The notes: generated by a model not told the origin, from the sequence alone. 64,000 nt of DNA from Pseudonocardia sp. SCN 73-27 (GCA_001725415.1 MEGH01000026.1:1-64000); one strand, 5' to 3'; counted from the first letter of the stretch, positions 7,855 to 20,006 are shown. Numbers and translations are program-made.

Positions 7855-9079
7855 ACTGGCAGGAGACCGTCCGCACCGGCTGGGACGCCGTCCGCTCCCA
7901 CCGGCTCCGGTCCGGGCTCACGATGCTCGGCATCCTCATCGGCATCGCCGCCGTCATGCTCACCGTCGGCCTCGGCCAGGGCGCCCGGCAGACCGTGACG
8001 TCGCAGATCAACGCCCTCGGCAGCAACCTCCTCGTCGTCACCCCCGGCAGCACCACCGGCACCAACGGCGTCCGCGGCGGCGCCGGCAGCGCCTCCACCC
8101 TCACCCTCGCCGACGCCACCGCCCTCGCCTCCCACGACGTGGTGCCCGACGTCGCCGCCGTCGCCCCCACCGTGCAGCGCTCCGAGTCGCTCACCGCGGG
8201 CGACACCAACTGGACCACCACCGTCGTCGGCACCACCCCCGACTTCGCGACCGTCCGCGCCCGCACCATCGCCCAAGGCCGCTTCCTCACCGCCGACGAC
8301 GTCACCGCGCACGCACCCGTCGTCGTCCTCGGGCCGACGACCGCGTCCGAGCTCTTCGGCGGCGGCCAGGCCCTCGGGCGCACCGTGAACGTCGCCGGGG
8401 TGCCGACGACCGTCGTCGGCGTGCTCGCGTCGGCGGGATCGTCGGCCGCGACCAACCAGGACGACCAGGCGCTCCTGCCCTTCACCACCGCGGCCGACCG
8501 CGTCATCGGCGGCTCCGCCCGCACCGCGGTGCAGGCCATCTACATGCAGGCCGCCACGAACGACGCCCTCTCCGGCGCCTACCAGGAGGCGAACGCGGAG
8601 CTCCTGGCCCTGCACCGCATCGGCGACCCCGCCGACGCCGACTTCACCATCACCAGCCAGCAGTCGATCCTCGACACCGCCAACGCGATCACCGGCGCCC
8701 TCACCGCCGTCCTCGGCGGGATCGCCGCGATCTCGCTGCTCGTCGGCGGGATCGGCGTCATGAACATCATGCTGGTCTCGGTCACCGAACGGATCCGCGA
8801 GATCGGGCTCCGCAAGGCACTCGGCGCCACCCCCGCCGTGATCCGCCGCCAGTTCCTCGTCGAGGCCGGCGTCCTCGGGCTCGCAGGCGGCGTCGCCGGA
8901 GCGATCCTCGGCGGGCTCTCCGCGTTCCTGCTCTCCAAGGCCATCGGCCAGCCGATCCTCGTGTCCGCGCCCGTGACGATCGGCGCGATCGTCGTCGCCA
9001 TCGCGATCGGGCTCGTCTTCGGCGTGTACCCCGCGAGCCGCGCCGCCCGGCTCGCCCCCATCGACGCACTGCGGAGCGA

Positions 9080-9083
<4 letters not shown>
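7851..9083 (+). CDS. ABC transporter permease, MacB/FtsX type
   Basis: A 410-aa membrane protein with an N-terminal transmembrane helix after LRSGLTMLGILIGIA, a large extracytoplasmic MacB-PCD domain (residues ~50-285) and three C-terminal helices in the FtsX domain, including the conserved GGIGVMNIMLVSVTER and REIGLRKALGA blocks. With the upstream ATPase it forms a mechanotransmission-type exporter. It starts at a GTG within the ATPase stop and ends 4 bases into the next adaptor gene. The substrate cannot be told from the sequence. Confidence 0.93.
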
Positions 9084-11227
<2,144 letters not shown>

Positions 11228-11237
11228 CCTCGACGGA

Positions 11238-12413
11238 GTGCCCGTCCCCGAATCCTCGACGCCGTTCGGCGTGTACGTCCACGTGCCGTTCTGCGCGTCA
11301 CGCTGCGGGTACTGCGACTTCAACACCTACACCGCCGACGAGCTGTCCGGCTCCGGGTCGGGCACCTCGCCCGACGGCTGGCTCGAGGCCGTGCGTCGTG
11401 AGCTGGCCGGGGCGGCCGAGGTGGTGGGGGAGCGGGCCGTCGACACCGTGTTCGTCGGCGGCGGCACCCCGTCGTTGATCGGGGCGCAGCGTCTCGGCGC
11501 GGTGCTCGACACGATCCGTGCCGAGTTCGGCCTCGCCCCCGGCGCCGAGGTGACGACGGAGTCCAACCCGGAGTCGACGTCGCCGGAGTTCTTCGCGGGG
11601 CTGGTCGAGGCGGGGTTCACACGGGTGTCGCTGGGGATGCAGTCGGCGGCGCCGCACGTGCTGCAGATCCTCGACCGCCGGCACACCCCCGGCCGCGCGG
11701 TCGAGGCCGCGAAGGAGGCTCGCGCCGCGGGGATCGGGCACGTCAACCTCGACCTGATCTACTCCACGCCCGGCGAGACCGACGACGACCTGCGCGCCTC
11801 CCTCGACGCCGTCCTGTCCGCGGGGGTGGACCACGTGTCGGCGTACTCGCTGATCGTCGAGGACGGGACCGCGCTGGCGCGGCGGGTGCGGCGCGGGGAA
11901 CTGGCCGCCCCCGACGACGACGTCGCCGCCGCCCGCTACGAGATCATCGACGACACCCTTTCGGCGGCGGGTCTGCGCTGGTACGAGGTGTCCAACTGGG
12001 CTGCCGACGACGCCGCCGCGTGCCGGCACAACCTCGGCTACTGGCTCGACGGCGACTGGTGGGGCGCCGGGCCCGGCGCACATTCGCACCTGGGCGGACG
12101 TCGCTGGTGGAACGTGAAGCACCCGGCCCGGTACGCGGCGATGCTCGCTGCGGGCGAGGCCCCGGAGGCGGGCCACGAGCTCCTGGGTCCGGAGGAGCAG
12201 GCGACCGAGCGCGTCATGCTCCGGCTGCGCCTGGCGACAGGTCTCGACACCGACCTGCTCGACGCCCCCGGCCGCGAGGCCGCCCGCCGCGCCGCCGAGG
12301 AGGGCCTCCTCGACGAGCCGGCCCTGACCGCCGGCCGTGCGGTCCTGACCCGCCGCGGCCGCCTGCTGGCCGACCGCGTCGTCACCGACCTCCTGACCGC
12401 GGTCGCCGCATGA
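11238..12413 (+). CDS. hemW: Heme chaperone HemW (radical SAM, formerly HemN-like)
   Basis: A 391-aa radical SAM protein. The cluster motif CASRCGYC (CxxxCxYC) is near residue 20, followed by FVGGGTPS, ESNPE, and the HemN C-terminal domain (residues ~270-390). HemW-type proteins deliver heme to respiratory enzymes; they lack the extra N-terminal region of true oxygen-independent coproporphyrinogen oxidases, and this start gives that short form. I chose the GTG at 11238 because it is preceded by a -10-like TAACCT and gives the family N-terminus FGVYVHVPFC. The gene is a neighbour of hrcA/dnaJ in many actinobacteria. Confidence 0.92.
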   Translation: MPVPESSTPFGVYVHVPFCASRCGYCDFNTYTADELSGSGSGTSPDGWLEAVRRELAGAAEVVGERAVDTVFVGGGTPSLIGAQRLGAVLDTIRAEFGLAPGAEVTTESNPESTSPEFFAGLVEAGFTRVSLGMQSAAPHVLQILDRRHTPGRAVEAAKEARAAGIGHVNLDLIYSTPGETDDDLRASLDAVLSAGVDHVSAYSLIVEDGTALARRVRRGELAAPDDDVAAARYEIIDDTLSAAGLRWYEVSNWAADDAAACRHNLGYWLDGDWWGAGPGAHSHLGGRRWWNVKHPARYAAMLAAGEAPEAGHELLGPEEQATERVMLRLRLATGLDTDLLDAPGREAARRAAEEGLLDEPALTAGRAVLTRRGRLLADRVVTDLLTAVAA

Positions 12414-12446
12414 CGCTGCCCCCGGGCATCGGCCCCCACCCCGCGT

Positions 12447-12499
12447 TGCAGGAACGGCACCTGCCCGCACCCCGGTTGCAGGGAAGTGCCGTTCCTGCA
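12447..12499. terminator. 14-bp inverted repeat downstream of hemW
   Basis: TGCAGGAACGGCAC (12447-12460) and its exact complement GTGCCGTTCCTGCA (12486-12499) flank a 25-base loop, between the hemW stop and the lipase gene. No T-tract follows. Possible factor-assisted terminator or member of the intergenic palindrome set. Confidence 0.5.
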
Positions 12500-12513
12500 G
12501 AACGGCGAACTCC

Positions 12514-13311
12514 GTGAGTCCCCGGCGTCGGCTGCTGGTCGGCCTGCTGGTGCTGGTGGTCGTCGCGGTGGGGGTGGTCGTCGGGTTCCGGGTGTTGGAC
12601 GGGCCCGGCCGGCCGATACCCGGCACCCGCCCCGCTGACGACCGGCCCGGCCCCGTACTTCTGGTCCCGGGTTACGGAGGCAGCCGGACGTCGTTGCAGG
12701 CGCTGGCCCGCCGGATCGAGGCGACGGGCCGTCGGACGACGGTGCTGACACTGGTCGGCGACGGCACCGGAGACCTGTCGGCGCAGGTCACGGTGCTGGA
12801 CCGAGCGGTCGACGACGCTCTCGCGGCAGGTGCGCCGTCGGTCGACGTGGTCGGCTACTCCGCCGGGGGCGTCGTGACGGCGTTGTGGCTGGCGAGGGAG
12901 GACGGGGCGGCGAAGGCCCGCCGCGTGGTGACGCTGGGCGCACCGTTGCACGGCACGACGTTGGCGACGGCGGGCGCGAGCCTGGCCCCGGACGCGTGCC
13001 CGGTGGCGTGCCGGCAGTTGGTGCCGGGGTCGCCGGAGCTGCAGGAGATCGAGAAGGCCGGTGTCGGGTCGGAGCTGCCGTGGCTGTCGCTGTGGACGAC
13101 CGACGACGACACGGTCACCCCGCCGGACTCGGCGCGGCTTGCGGGGGCGCTGGACACGTCGGTGCAGGCGGTGTGCGTGGGCGCGCGGGTGACGCACTCG
13201 GGCCTGCCGACGGACCCGCTGGTCACGGGCGCGGTGCTGCGCGCCCTGGGCACGACCCCGCTGACGCTGCCGGGCCCGGCGGACTGCGCCACCCTGCGCG
13301 GAGCCGGCTAG
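12514..13311 (+). CDS. Membrane-anchored or secreted alpha/beta hydrolase (lipase-like)
   Basis: 265 aa with an N-terminal hydrophobic segment (LLVGLLVLVVVAVGVVVGF, residues 6-24) that can act as anchor or signal. The LLVPGYGGS oxyanion region near residue 50 and the nucleophile motif GYSAGG near 112 match the secreted triacylglycerol lipase/alpha-beta hydrolase fold. A candidate acid is in TTDDDTV and a candidate His in THSGLPTD. The GTG start is the only one giving the signal-like N-terminus. The stop TAG directly abuts a 50-bp palindrome. The substrate is unknown. Confidence 0.8.
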   Translation: MSPRRRLLVGLLVLVVVAVGVVVGFRVLDGPGRPIPGTRPADDRPGPVLLVPGYGGSRTSLQALARRIEATGRRTTVLTLVGDGTGDLSAQVTVLDRAVDDALAAGAPSVDVVGYSAGGVVTALWLAREDGAAKARRVVTLGAPLHGTTLATAGASLAPDACPVACRQLVPGSPELQEIEKAGVGSELPWLSLWTTDDDTVTPPDSARLAGALDTSVQAVCVGARVTHSGLPTDPLVTGAVLRALGTTPLTLPGPADCATLRGAG

Positions 13312-13361
13312 GACCCGTGAGTGGCGTTATTGGCCATGGCCAATAACGCCACTCACGGGTC
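13312..13361. repeat. 50-bp perfect palindrome between convergent genes
   Basis: Perfect inverted repeat from GACCCGTGAGTGG to CCACTCACGGGTC, centred on GGCCATGGCC. It begins right after the lipase stop and includes the last codons of the convergent ABC permease gene. It could terminate both genes. It belongs to the palindrome family also seen at 20237, 32488 and 63075. Confidence 0.85.
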
Positions 13362-14181
13362 TGACGTCCTTCGTCGTGAAGTTCGCCCAGGCCGCGCCGA
13401 AGGCGACGACGATCCAGCCGAGCTGGACCTCGACCCCGGTGCGGACGGCGTCGAGCAGCGGGGGGTCGCGGAAGAGGTCGATCCAGGCGAGCCAGTGTTG
13501 CGTCGGCAGGAAGGTGCGGACGGCCTCGGCGGCGTCGAGGGGTTGCAGGGCCGCGCTGGTGACGACGACGGCGAGCACCCCGAGGGCGGCGGCGAGGGGG
13601 GAGTCGGTGAGCGTCGAGAAGAAGATGCCGACGGCACCCAGGGTGAGCATGCACAGCGCCAGGTAGCCGACGGTGCCTGCGGTGCGCCCGGCGAGCTCCA
13701 GCGGGGTGAGGGTGGCCCCGGACAGCGAGGTGATGCCGCCCCCGCCGAGCTCGGCGTCCGGCCCGAAGCCGAACGCCGCCACGCCGACGATGTAGGACGT
13801 GACGGTCACCAGCAGGACCGCGAGCAGCGTGAACGCGGCGACGGAAACGAGCTTGGCCACCAACAGTTTCAGCCTGCCGACGGGCCGCACCAGCAGGTAG
13901 CGCAGCGTGCCGGCGGAGGCCTCGCCCGCGACGGCGTCGCCGGAGACGATGGCGACGGTGATCGGCAGGAAGACGGGCAGGACGAGGGCCAGCGCGGCGG
14001 CGGGGAAGAGCTGCCCGTCGGACAGCACCGCGGAGAGGAAGGCGCCGCCCCTGCCGGGCGGGGGCGCGAGCCGGGTGGTGGCGAGCAGGACGGCGACGAC
14101 GGTGGGCAGCAGGCACAGCAGCGCCCAGCACAGCCAGACGCGCCGTTTGCGCAGCATGAGGACGAGCTCGGTGCTGATCAT
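13327..14181 (-). CDS. ABC-2 type permease
   Basis: 284-aa integral membrane protein with about six hydrophobic segments and the ABC-2 pattern: a cytoplasmic start (MISTELVLMLRKRRVW), SGDAVAGEASAGTLRYLLVRPVGR before a central helix pair, and a C-terminal helix. Its ATG overlaps the stop of the ATPase gene (ATGA). The last nine residues (VSGVIGHGQ) are written by the intergenic palindrome, so the original stop was probably lost or moved when the palindrome arrived. The substrate is not evident. Confidence 0.85.
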   Translation of the reverse strand: MISTELVLMLRKRRVWLCWALLCLLPTVVAVLLATTRLAPPPGRGGAFLSAVLSDGQLFPAAALALVLPVFLPITVAIVSGDAVAGEASAGTLRYLLVRPVGRLKLLVAKLVSVAAFTLLAVLLVTVTSYIVGVAAFGFGPDAELGGGGITSLSGATLTPLELAGRTAGTVGYLALCMLTLGAVGIFFSTLTDSPLAAALGVLAVVVTSAALQPLDAAEAVRTFLPTQHWLAWIDLFRDPPLLDAVRTGVEVQLGWIVVAFGAAWANFTTKDVRPVSGVIGHGQ

Positions 14182-15101
14182 CGGTGCCCTTCGAACCGGT
14201 CGTTGCCGCTGCCGGTCACGTCCAGGACGACCTCCTCCAGGGACCGCCGCTCGCGGTCGATCGCGGTGACGGGCACCCCGGCGCCGACGAGGAGCGCGTT
14301 GAGCTCGGCGGGGTCGTCGCCGCGGACGGTCAGCAGGTCGGCCTCGCGGGCTTCGACGCGGCCGTCGAGCAGGGCCAGCGCGGCGTCGGGCGAGGGGGTG
14401 CGCAGCCGGATGCGGCCGGTGGGTGCGCGGAGCGAGGCGAGGTCGTCGGCCAGGACGAGCCGTCCGGCGTCCATGATCCCGACCCGCGTGCACAGCGCCT
14501 CGACCTCGGTGAGCAGGTGGCTCGAGAGCACGACGGTGGTGCCGGTCGCGTTGAGGGCGACGAGCAGGTCGCGCATCTCATGGATGCCGCGGGGGTCGAG
14601 GCCGTTGGTGGGTTCGTCGAGCAGCAGCAGCCGGGGCGCGCGCAGCAGGGCGGCGGCGATCCCGAGCCGTTGGCGCATGCCGAGGGAGTAGGCCTTGACG
14701 GGCCGGCGGTCGATCCCGGCGAGCCCGACGCGTTCGAGGGCCTCGTCGACGCGGCGACGGCGGTCGCGGCGCCGGCCTCCGGGTCCGGCGGCGTCGAGGA
14801 GTCGGAGGTTGGCCCGTCCGGACAGGTGCCCCCACGCGGCCGGGCCCTCGACGAGCGCGCCGACCTGCGGCAGCACGGCCGCGGCGCGGCGGGGCATGGG
14901 TTCGCCGAGGACGGTCGCGGAGCCGGACGTCGCGTGGACGAGGCCGAGCAGCATGCGGACGAGCGTCGTCTTCCCGGATCCGTTGGGCCCCAGCAGCCCG
15001 AACCGCACGCCGGCGGGGACGTCGAGGTCGACGTGGTCGACGGCGACGACCCGGCCGAACCGCTTGGTCAGCCCGGTGGTGGTGATGACGGACTCGCTCA
15101 C
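14178..15101 (-). CDS. ABC transporter ATP-binding protein
   Basis: 307-aa ATPase with Walker A GPNGSGKT, a signature-like SLGMRQRLGIA in place of the usual LSGG, Walker B LLLLDEPTNGLDP and H-loop LSSHLL. This is the CcmA/DrrA pattern that partners ABC-2 permeases. The ~75-residue C-terminal extension (RIRLRTPSPDAALALLDG) is typical of that group. The GTG start overlaps the stop of the upstream LolA-like gene (GTGA), and the stop overlaps the permease start. Confidence 0.9.
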   Translation of the reverse strand: MSESVITTTGLTKRFGRVVAVDHVDLDVPAGVRFGLLGPNGSGKTTLVRMLLGLVHATSGSATVLGEPMPRRAAAVLPQVGALVEGPAAWGHLSGRANLRLLDAAGPGGRRRDRRRRVDEALERVGLAGIDRRPVKAYSLGMRQRLGIAAALLRAPRLLLLDEPTNGLDPRGIHEMRDLLVALNATGTTVVLSSHLLTEVEALCTRVGIMDAGRLVLADDLASLRAPTGRIRLRTPSPDAALALLDGRVEAREADLLTVRGDDPAELNALLVGAGVPVTAIDRERRSLEEVVLDVTGSGNDRFEGHR

Positions 15102-16210
15102 CGGGCCGCCTCCGACAGTTCGGTCACGGCCTGGGTGAGCACCGCGGCGGACACGGTGCCGACGAGCAGCGCCCCGCGCCGGCCCCCGGCCCGGATGACG
15201 ACCGACAGCAGCGGCGTCGACACCGCGACGGCCCGGCCCGTCGGCACGGTGACGGCCACCCCGCCGGCGGCGGTGGCGCCGTCGACGGCCTGCGCGGCGA
15301 TCCGGCCCGTGACCGGAACGAGCACGAACCCGCCCAGCCCGGTTCCGTAGACGCCGATGCCGGGGAGGTCGGGGTACCGCGGCAGCCGCCCGCGCCCGGC
15401 GAGCGTGCCGGGGGGCGCAGAGGGACCGAGGACGCGCAGGGCGCCGGTGAGGTCGGTGGCGGGCACCTCGGCGGCGGTCGCGCCGGGCGGCACGGTGGGG
15501 ACGAGGACGCCGTCGGCCGGGGCGGTCAGGTCGACCGAGGTCAGCTCGCTGGTCAGGACGGGTCTCCCGGGGTCGGCGCGGCCGGAGATCTCGACGCGCA
15601 ACGGCAGCCCGCTGGGCGCGTCGGCCCAGACGTCGACGTGCGCGACGGTGGTGTCGGGGTCGGCGGGGGTGACGCGGATGCCCGCGGCGGTCCGCCCGGC
15701 GACGCGGCGGTCGGGCAGGGCGTCGACGGGGTCGTCGGGCGCGGCGGCGAGGATGCGGCGGGCGAGGTCGGGCGGCAGTAGGTCGGCGGCCCGGGGGAGC
15801 CGCAGCGACGTCGTCCCCACGATCCTCGTGAGCCGTTGGGACCCGAAGTCCCACAACGACTCCGCCCCGTCGACGTGGTAGACGTCGCGTTCACCGGCGG
15901 CGGTCAGCTCGTCGACGCGCCAACGATCGGGGCCGGCGTGGAACGCCCGGATCCGGGTGGTGCCGGTGAACAGGGCGGTGGCCTGTTCGAGCTGGGGCAG
16001 GTCGGGCAACCCGAGCCGTCCCGACGCCTCGGCGAGCCCGGTGTAGGGCTGCGCGGCCGAGTCCCGGATGCGGGCGCGCAGCGTGGCGGGGTCGGACGCA
16101 CCGGTCGCGCCGGCGGGCCACGACACCGTTCCGGCCGCGACGAGGGCCGCGGCACCGGCGCCGACGAGCAACGCACGTCGGCTCAGCGAACGACGTTCCC
16201 CGGCGACCAC
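15098..16210 (-). CDS. Exported LolA/RseB-like protein
   Basis: 370 aa. The N-terminus ([23 protein letters not shown]) looks like a Tat- or Sec-type signal with twin Arg. The mature part has the half-barrel pattern of LolA/RseB-like lipid-handling proteins: [46 protein letters not shown]. As first gene of an operon with an ABC-2 exporter it may sense or carry a lipophilic ligand on the outer membrane face. The GTG start is the first in frame with the signal. The fold assignment is by pattern; the function is inferred. Confidence 0.7.
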   Translation of the reverse strand: MVAGERRSLSRRALLVGAGAAALVAAGTVSWPAGATGASDPATLRARIRDSAAQPYTGLAEASGRLGLPDLPQLEQATALFTGTTRIRAFHAGPDRWRVDELTAAGERDVYHVDGAESLWDFGSQRLTRIVGTTSLRLPRAADLLPPDLARRILAAAPDDPVDALPDRRVAGRTAAGIRVTPADPDTTVAHVDVWADAPSGLPLRVEISGRADPGRPVLTSELTSVDLTAPADGVLVPTVPPGATAAEVPATDLTGALRVLGPSAPPGTLAGRGRLPRYPDLPGIGVYGTGLGGFVLVPVTGRIAAQAVDGATAAGGVAVTVPTGRAVAVSTPLLSVVIRAGGRRGALLVGTVSAAVLTQAVTELSEAAR

Positions 16211-16253
16211 CGGACCGACGCTGCCACAGCTCGCGTCGGATGTGGGTGAACAG

Positions 16254-16826
16254 TCAGGTGCACAGGTACGCCCGGCCCCGCGGCGACAGCCGGTAGCCGA
16301 CGGGCAGGCTCTCGGTCAGCCCCAGTTCCTTGAGCTTGCGGACGTCGCGCTTGAACGGCAGCGTCTCCCGTCCCATGCGCTCCGCCAGGTCGGGAGCGCG
16401 GACCTCGGGGTTCTGCGCGATCAACGCCAGCGTCGCGGCCGTCCACGGCCCGTACGACGACGTCGCGTCCATCCGGGCCAGGCGGGCGTCGAGGGCGGCG
16501 CGGGCGTCGTCGTCGAGGGTGTCGTCGGCGCGCAGCGCGATGCGCGGGTCCTCCCCGGCGGGCCGCAGGTCGACGCGGAAGACCTCGCCGGTCGGTCGCT
16601 TCGCCAGCTCACGGCGCAGCGTGGCGGCGTCGGCGACCCCGGCCGCGGCGGCGTCGGCGTCGGTCAACGACGCCGAGGCGACGGTGTCGACGGCCGTCAC
16701 CTCCAGCACTCCGACGGCTGTGCGCAGCCGGGTGCCGACCTTCACCCGGGCCCGGTCCCACCGGCGGTAGGCCCGCGTGACACGGCCCGCGGCGATCGCG
16801 TCGAGGACGGGGCGGCGCAGCAGCAC
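16254..16826 (-). CDS. ASCH-like N-terminal domain with C-terminal winged helix
   Basis: 190 aa. The first ~100 residues ([38 protein letters not shown]) resemble ASCH domains, which are PUA-like RNA-binding folds. The last ~60 residues ([39 protein letters not shown]) look like a winged-helix DNA-binding module. The GTG at 16826 gives a start immediately before the conserved [10 protein letters not shown]. It is divergent from hrcA. No precise role is known to me. Confidence 0.65.
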   Translation of the reverse strand: MLLRRPVLDAIAAGRVTRAYRRWDRARVKVGTRLRTAVGVLEVTAVDTVASASLTDADAAAAGVADAATLRRELAKRPTGEVFRVDLRPAGEDPRIALRADDTLDDDARAALDARLARMDATSSYGPWTAATLALIAQNPEVRAPDLAERMGRETLPFKRDVRKLKELGLTESLPVGYRLSPRGRAYLCT

Positions 16827-16883
16827 GTCACCAGTGTGCCGCGCTCCTGTGGGTCGGGTCACCGCACGGGATCCGGGGCGGTC

Positions 16884-16918
16884 GGTGGTCCTCCGAAAGT
16901 CGGGGGACCACCTAGACT
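16884..16918 (+). promoter_or_regulatory. hrcA promoter region with inverted repeat
   Basis: GGTGGTCC (16884-16891) and GGACCACC (16905-16912) form a perfect 8-bp dyad. It directly precedes a -10-like TAGACT (16913-16918), about 38 bases before the hrcA start. The dyad overlaps the -35 area and could be an operator. It is not a CIRCE element. Confidence 0.45.
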
Positions 16919-16955
16919 GGAAACGACGGACGAGTGGGACCAGGGGGAGGTGGCG

Positions 16956-17975
16956 GTGAACGCCGATGAACGCCGGTTCGCGGTGTTGCAGGCCATCGTC
17001 GCCGACTACGTCTCGACGCAGGAGCCGGTCGCCTCCCGCACGATCGTCGAGCGGCACAACCTGGGTGTGTCCAGCGCGACCGTCCGCAACGACATGGCGG
17101 TCCTCGAGGAGGACGGGCTGATCGCCCAGCCGCACACCAGTGCGGGCCGCATCCCCACAGACAAGGGCTACCGCCTGTTCGTCGACAAGATCGCCGAGGT
17201 CAAGCCGCTGTCGAGCGCAGAGCGCCGCGCGGTGCAGACGTTCCTCGACGGCGCGGTCGACCTCGACGACGTGCTGCGGCGCAGTGTGCGGCTCCTCGCG
17301 CAGCTCACGCGGCAGGTCGCCGTCGTCCAGTACCCGACGCTGACCCGCTCCACGGTCCGCCATCTCGAGGTCGTGGCGCTCACGCCCGCCCGGCTGATGC
17401 TGGTGCTCATCACCGACTCCGGTCGCGTCGACCAGCGCGTCGTCGACCTGGGCGACGTGCTCGAGGACGAGGACGTCGCGGCGGTGCGTGCCCACCTCAA
17501 CGCCGCGCTCGTCGGGCACCCCCTGGCCGCGGCGTCGGCCGCCGTCGCCGAGCTGCCCGACAAGGTGCCGGGCGACCTGCGTGACGTCGTCGTCACCCTC
17601 TCGACCGTCCTGATCGAGACGCTCGTCGAGCATCCCGAGGAGCGGCTCGTCCTGGGCGGCACCGCCAACCTCACCCGTAGCGTCGCCGACTTCCCGGGCT
17701 CGCTGCGTCAGGTCCTGGAGGCGCTGGAGGAGCAGGTCGTCGTCCTGAAGCTGCTGGCCGCGGCGCAGGATCCCGGTCTGGTCACGGTGCGCATCGGCGA
17801 GGAGAACGAGGTCGAGGACCTGCGGGCCGCGTCCGTCGTCTCCATCGGCTACGGCGCGGGCACCGTCCTCGGTGGGATGGGCGTGCTCGGGCCGACGCGG
17901 ATGGACTACCCGGGCACCATCGCGGCGGTCCACGCCGTTGCCCGCTACGTGGGTGACATCCTGTCCGGGCGGTGA
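16956..17975 (+). CDS. hrcA: Heat-inducible transcription repressor HrcA
   Basis: 339 aa. The N-terminal winged helix ([51 protein letters not shown]) and the GAF-like dimerisation domain with inserted segment are those of HrcA, which represses groE/dnaK-type genes at CIRCE sites. The GTG start at 16956 has a strong GGGGGAGG five bases upstream. Two bases inside the ribosome-site region separate it from the TAGACT promoter context. It sits directly before dnaJ, as in most actinobacteria. Confidence 0.96.
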   Translation: MNADERRFAVLQAIVADYVSTQEPVASRTIVERHNLGVSSATVRNDMAVLEEDGLIAQPHTSAGRIPTDKGYRLFVDKIAEVKPLSSAERRAVQTFLDGAVDLDDVLRRSVRLLAQLTRQVAVVQYPTLTRSTVRHLEVVALTPARLMLVLITDSGRVDQRVVDLGDVLEDEDVAAVRAHLNAALVGHPLAAASAAVAELPDKVPGDLRDVVVTLSTVLIETLVEHPEERLVLGGTANLTRSVADFPGSLRQVLEALEEQVVVLKLLAAAQDPGLVTVRIGEENEVEDLRAASVVSIGYGAGTVLGGMGVLGPTRMDYPGTIAAVHAVARYVGDILSGR

Positions 17976-18094
17976 CGCGGCGCGGCGCCGGGCACGGCCG
18001 ACCGGGTTGAGCCGACCCGGCTCGATTTCCGTGACACGTACTCTGTAACTCTCAACTGCGATTCGTCGAGCGAAGGACCATGGGGAACGCAAGG

Positions 18095-19246
18095 GTGGCA
18101 CGCGACTACTACGGGATGCTGGGCGTCGAGCGAGGCGCGGGCCCCGACGAGATCAAGCGGGCTTACCGCAAGCTCGCCCGGGAGCTCCATCCCGACGTCA
18201 ACCCCGACGCGGCGGCGCAGGAGCGCTTCCGCGAGGTCAGCACTGCCTACGAGGTGCTCAACGACCCCGAGAAGCGGCGCATCGTCGACCTCGGCGGCGA
18301 CCCGCTCGACAACGGCCGCGGCGGTGGCGGCGGCGACCCCTTCGGCGCCGGGTTCGGTTTCGGCGACATCATGGACGCCTTCTTCGGCTCCGCGACCGGC
18401 GGCCGCGGCCGCGGGCCCCGCAGCCGCGTCCAGCCGGGCGCCGACGCGCTGATCCGCATGCAGCTGTCCCTCGAGGAGTGCGCTGCCGGTGTCCAGCGCG
18501 AGCTGACCGTGGACACCGCGGTGCTGTGCTCGGACTGCTCCGGCTCCGGCTGCGCGCCCGGCAGCTCGCCCACCCGCTGCGACATCTGCGGCGGCTCCGG
18601 CGAGGTGCAGTCGGTGCAGCGTTCGTTCCTCGGCCAGGTCGTCACGTCGCGCCCCTGCCCGACGTGCCGCGGCTTCGGCGAGGTCATCCCCGAGCCGTGC
18701 CGCCAGTGCGCGGGCGACGGCCGGGTCCGGTCCCGGCGCAGCGTCGGCGTCCGCATCCCCGCCGGTGTGGCCGACGGGATGCGCGTGCGGCTGGCCGGCC
18801 AGGGCGAGGTCGGCGCGGGCGGCGGCCCGGCGGGCGATCTGTACGTCGAGGTCGAGGAGACCCCGCACGACATCTTCACCCGCGACGGCGCCGACCTGCA
18901 CTGCACCGTCAGCCTGCCGATGACCGCGGCCGCGTTGGGCACCACCGTCGCGCTGCCGACGATCGAGGGTTCCGAGGACCTCGACATCGACGCCGGCACC
19001 CAGACCGGCACCATTCGCACCCTGCGCGGCAAGGGCATGCCGCGGCTGCGTTCCAACGGGCGCGTCGACGGCCACGGCGACCTGATGGTCCACATCGAGG
19101 TCGCCGTCCCCACCAAGCTCGACAAGGAGCAGACCGAGCTGCTGCGCAAGCTCGCCGCCTTGCGCGGCGAGGAACAGCCCGACCTGGCCATGGGCAGCCG
19201 CAACGGGCACGGGCTGTTCTCCCGGCTGCGCTTCGGCGGCCGCTGA
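18095..19246 (+). CDS. dnaJ: Chaperone protein DnaJ (DnaJ2)
   Basis: Hsp40 co-chaperone of DnaK. It has a J domain with HPD at about residue 33, a Gly/Phe-rich linker (residues ~75-110), then four CxxCxGxG zinc repeats: [24 protein letters not shown] and a last CRQCAGDG. The C-terminal substrate domains follow. I prefer the GTG at 18095 because homologues begin ARDYYG; an ATG at 18080 would add five residues and has its own AAGGA. A dyad GAGCCG-ACC-CGGCTC at 18009-18023 lies upstream. The hrcA-dnaJ2-rsmE order is conserved. Confidence 0.95.
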   Translation: MARDYYGMLGVERGAGPDEIKRAYRKLARELHPDVNPDAAAQERFREVSTAYEVLNDPEKRRIVDLGGDPLDNGRGGGGGDPFGAGFGFGDIMDAFFGSATGGRGRGPRSRVQPGADALIRMQLSLEECAAGVQRELTVDTAVLCSDCSGSGCAPGSSPTRCDICGGSGEVQSVQRSFLGQVVTSRPCPTCRGFGEVIPEPCRQCAGDGRVRSRRSVGVRIPAGVADGMRVRLAGQGEVGAGGGPAGDLYVEVEETPHDIFTRDGADLHCTVSLPMTAAALGTTVALPTIEGSEDLDIDAGTQTGTIRTLRGKGMPRLRSNGRVDGHGDLMVHIEVAVPTKLDKEQTELLRKLAALRGEEQPDLAMGSRNGHGLFSRLRFGGR

Positions 19247-19259
19247 CCGAGGAGAGGCA

Positions 19260-20006
19260 GTGGGCACTGCGCCGCTCTTCCTCGTCGACGAGCTGCCCGC
19301 CGGGACGACGGCCGTCCTCGACGGTCCGGAGGGCAGGCACGCCGCCACCGTGCGGCGGCTGCGCGCCGGCGAGGAGATCACGCTCGCCGACGGTCGTGGC
19401 GGCCTCGCGCACACCGTCGTCGACACCGTGGGGCACGACCGGCTCGACCTGCGCGTCGTGTCCCGCGCGGCGCTCGACCCGCCCGTGCCGCGGGTGGTGC
19501 TCGCCCAGGCGCTGGTGAAGGGCGACCGCGGGGAGCTGGCCGTCGAGCTCGCCACCGAGGCGGGTGTCGACGAGATCCTGCCGTGGCGGGCGTCGCGCTG
19601 CGTCGCGAAGTGGGAGGACGGCCCGCGCGGCGACAAGGCCCTCGCCCGCTGGCGCGCCACCGTCCGCTCCGCCGCGAAACAGGCCCGCCGCCCGTGGGTG
19701 CCGCCGGTCGGCACCCCCGTGTCGACGCGGCAGCTCGCCGCCCTGTGTGGGGACTTCGAGCAGGTGCTGGTCCTGCACGAGTCCGCCACCGAGCCCGTCG
19801 CCGCGTTCATGGACCCGCCCCCCGCCGCGGTCCTGCTCGTCGTCGGCCCCGAGGGTGGCGTCTCCGACGAGGAGGTCTCCACGCTCACCGACGCGGGCGC
19901 CCACGCCGTCCGTCTGGGCCCCGAGGTGCTGCGTGCCTCGACCGCCGCCGCCGTCGCACTGGGCGCCATCGGTGCCCTGACCAGCCGGTGGAGCATGCGC
20001 GGCTGA
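19260..20006 (+). CDS. rsmE: 16S rRNA (uracil-1498-N3)-methyltransferase
   Basis: A 248-aa SPOUT methyltransferase that modifies U1498 of 16S rRNA. It has an N-terminal PUA-like domain (GPEGRHAATVRRLRAGEEI), then the trefoil-knot SAM site: LVLHESA, LLVVGPEGGVSDEEV and VRLGPEVLRASTAAA near the C-terminus. The GTG start follows GAGGAG. It lies 13 bp after dnaJ and is probably cotranscribed with it. Confidence 0.95.
   Translation: MGTAPLFLVDELPAGTTAVLDGPEGRHAATVRRLRAGEEITLADGRGGLAHTVVDTVGHDRLDLRVVSRAALDPPVPRVVLAQALVKGDRGELAVELATEAGVDEILPWRASRCVAKWEDGPRGDKALARWRATVRSAAKQARRPWVPPVGTPVSTRQLAALCGDFEQVLVLHESATEPVAAFMDPPPAAVLLVVGPEGGVSDEEVSTLTDAGAHAVRLGPEVLRASTAAAVALGAIGALTSRWSMRG

Noticed and set aside
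16827-16955. CIRCE operator at hrcA
   Set aside because: The dyad GGTGGTCC/GGACCACC does not match TTAGCACTC-N9-GAGTGCTAA; kept only as an unassigned dyad.
18009-18023. HAIR (HspR) box upstream of dnaJ
   Set aside because: GAGCCG-ACC-CGGCTC lacks the CTTGAGT-N7-ACTCAAG pattern.
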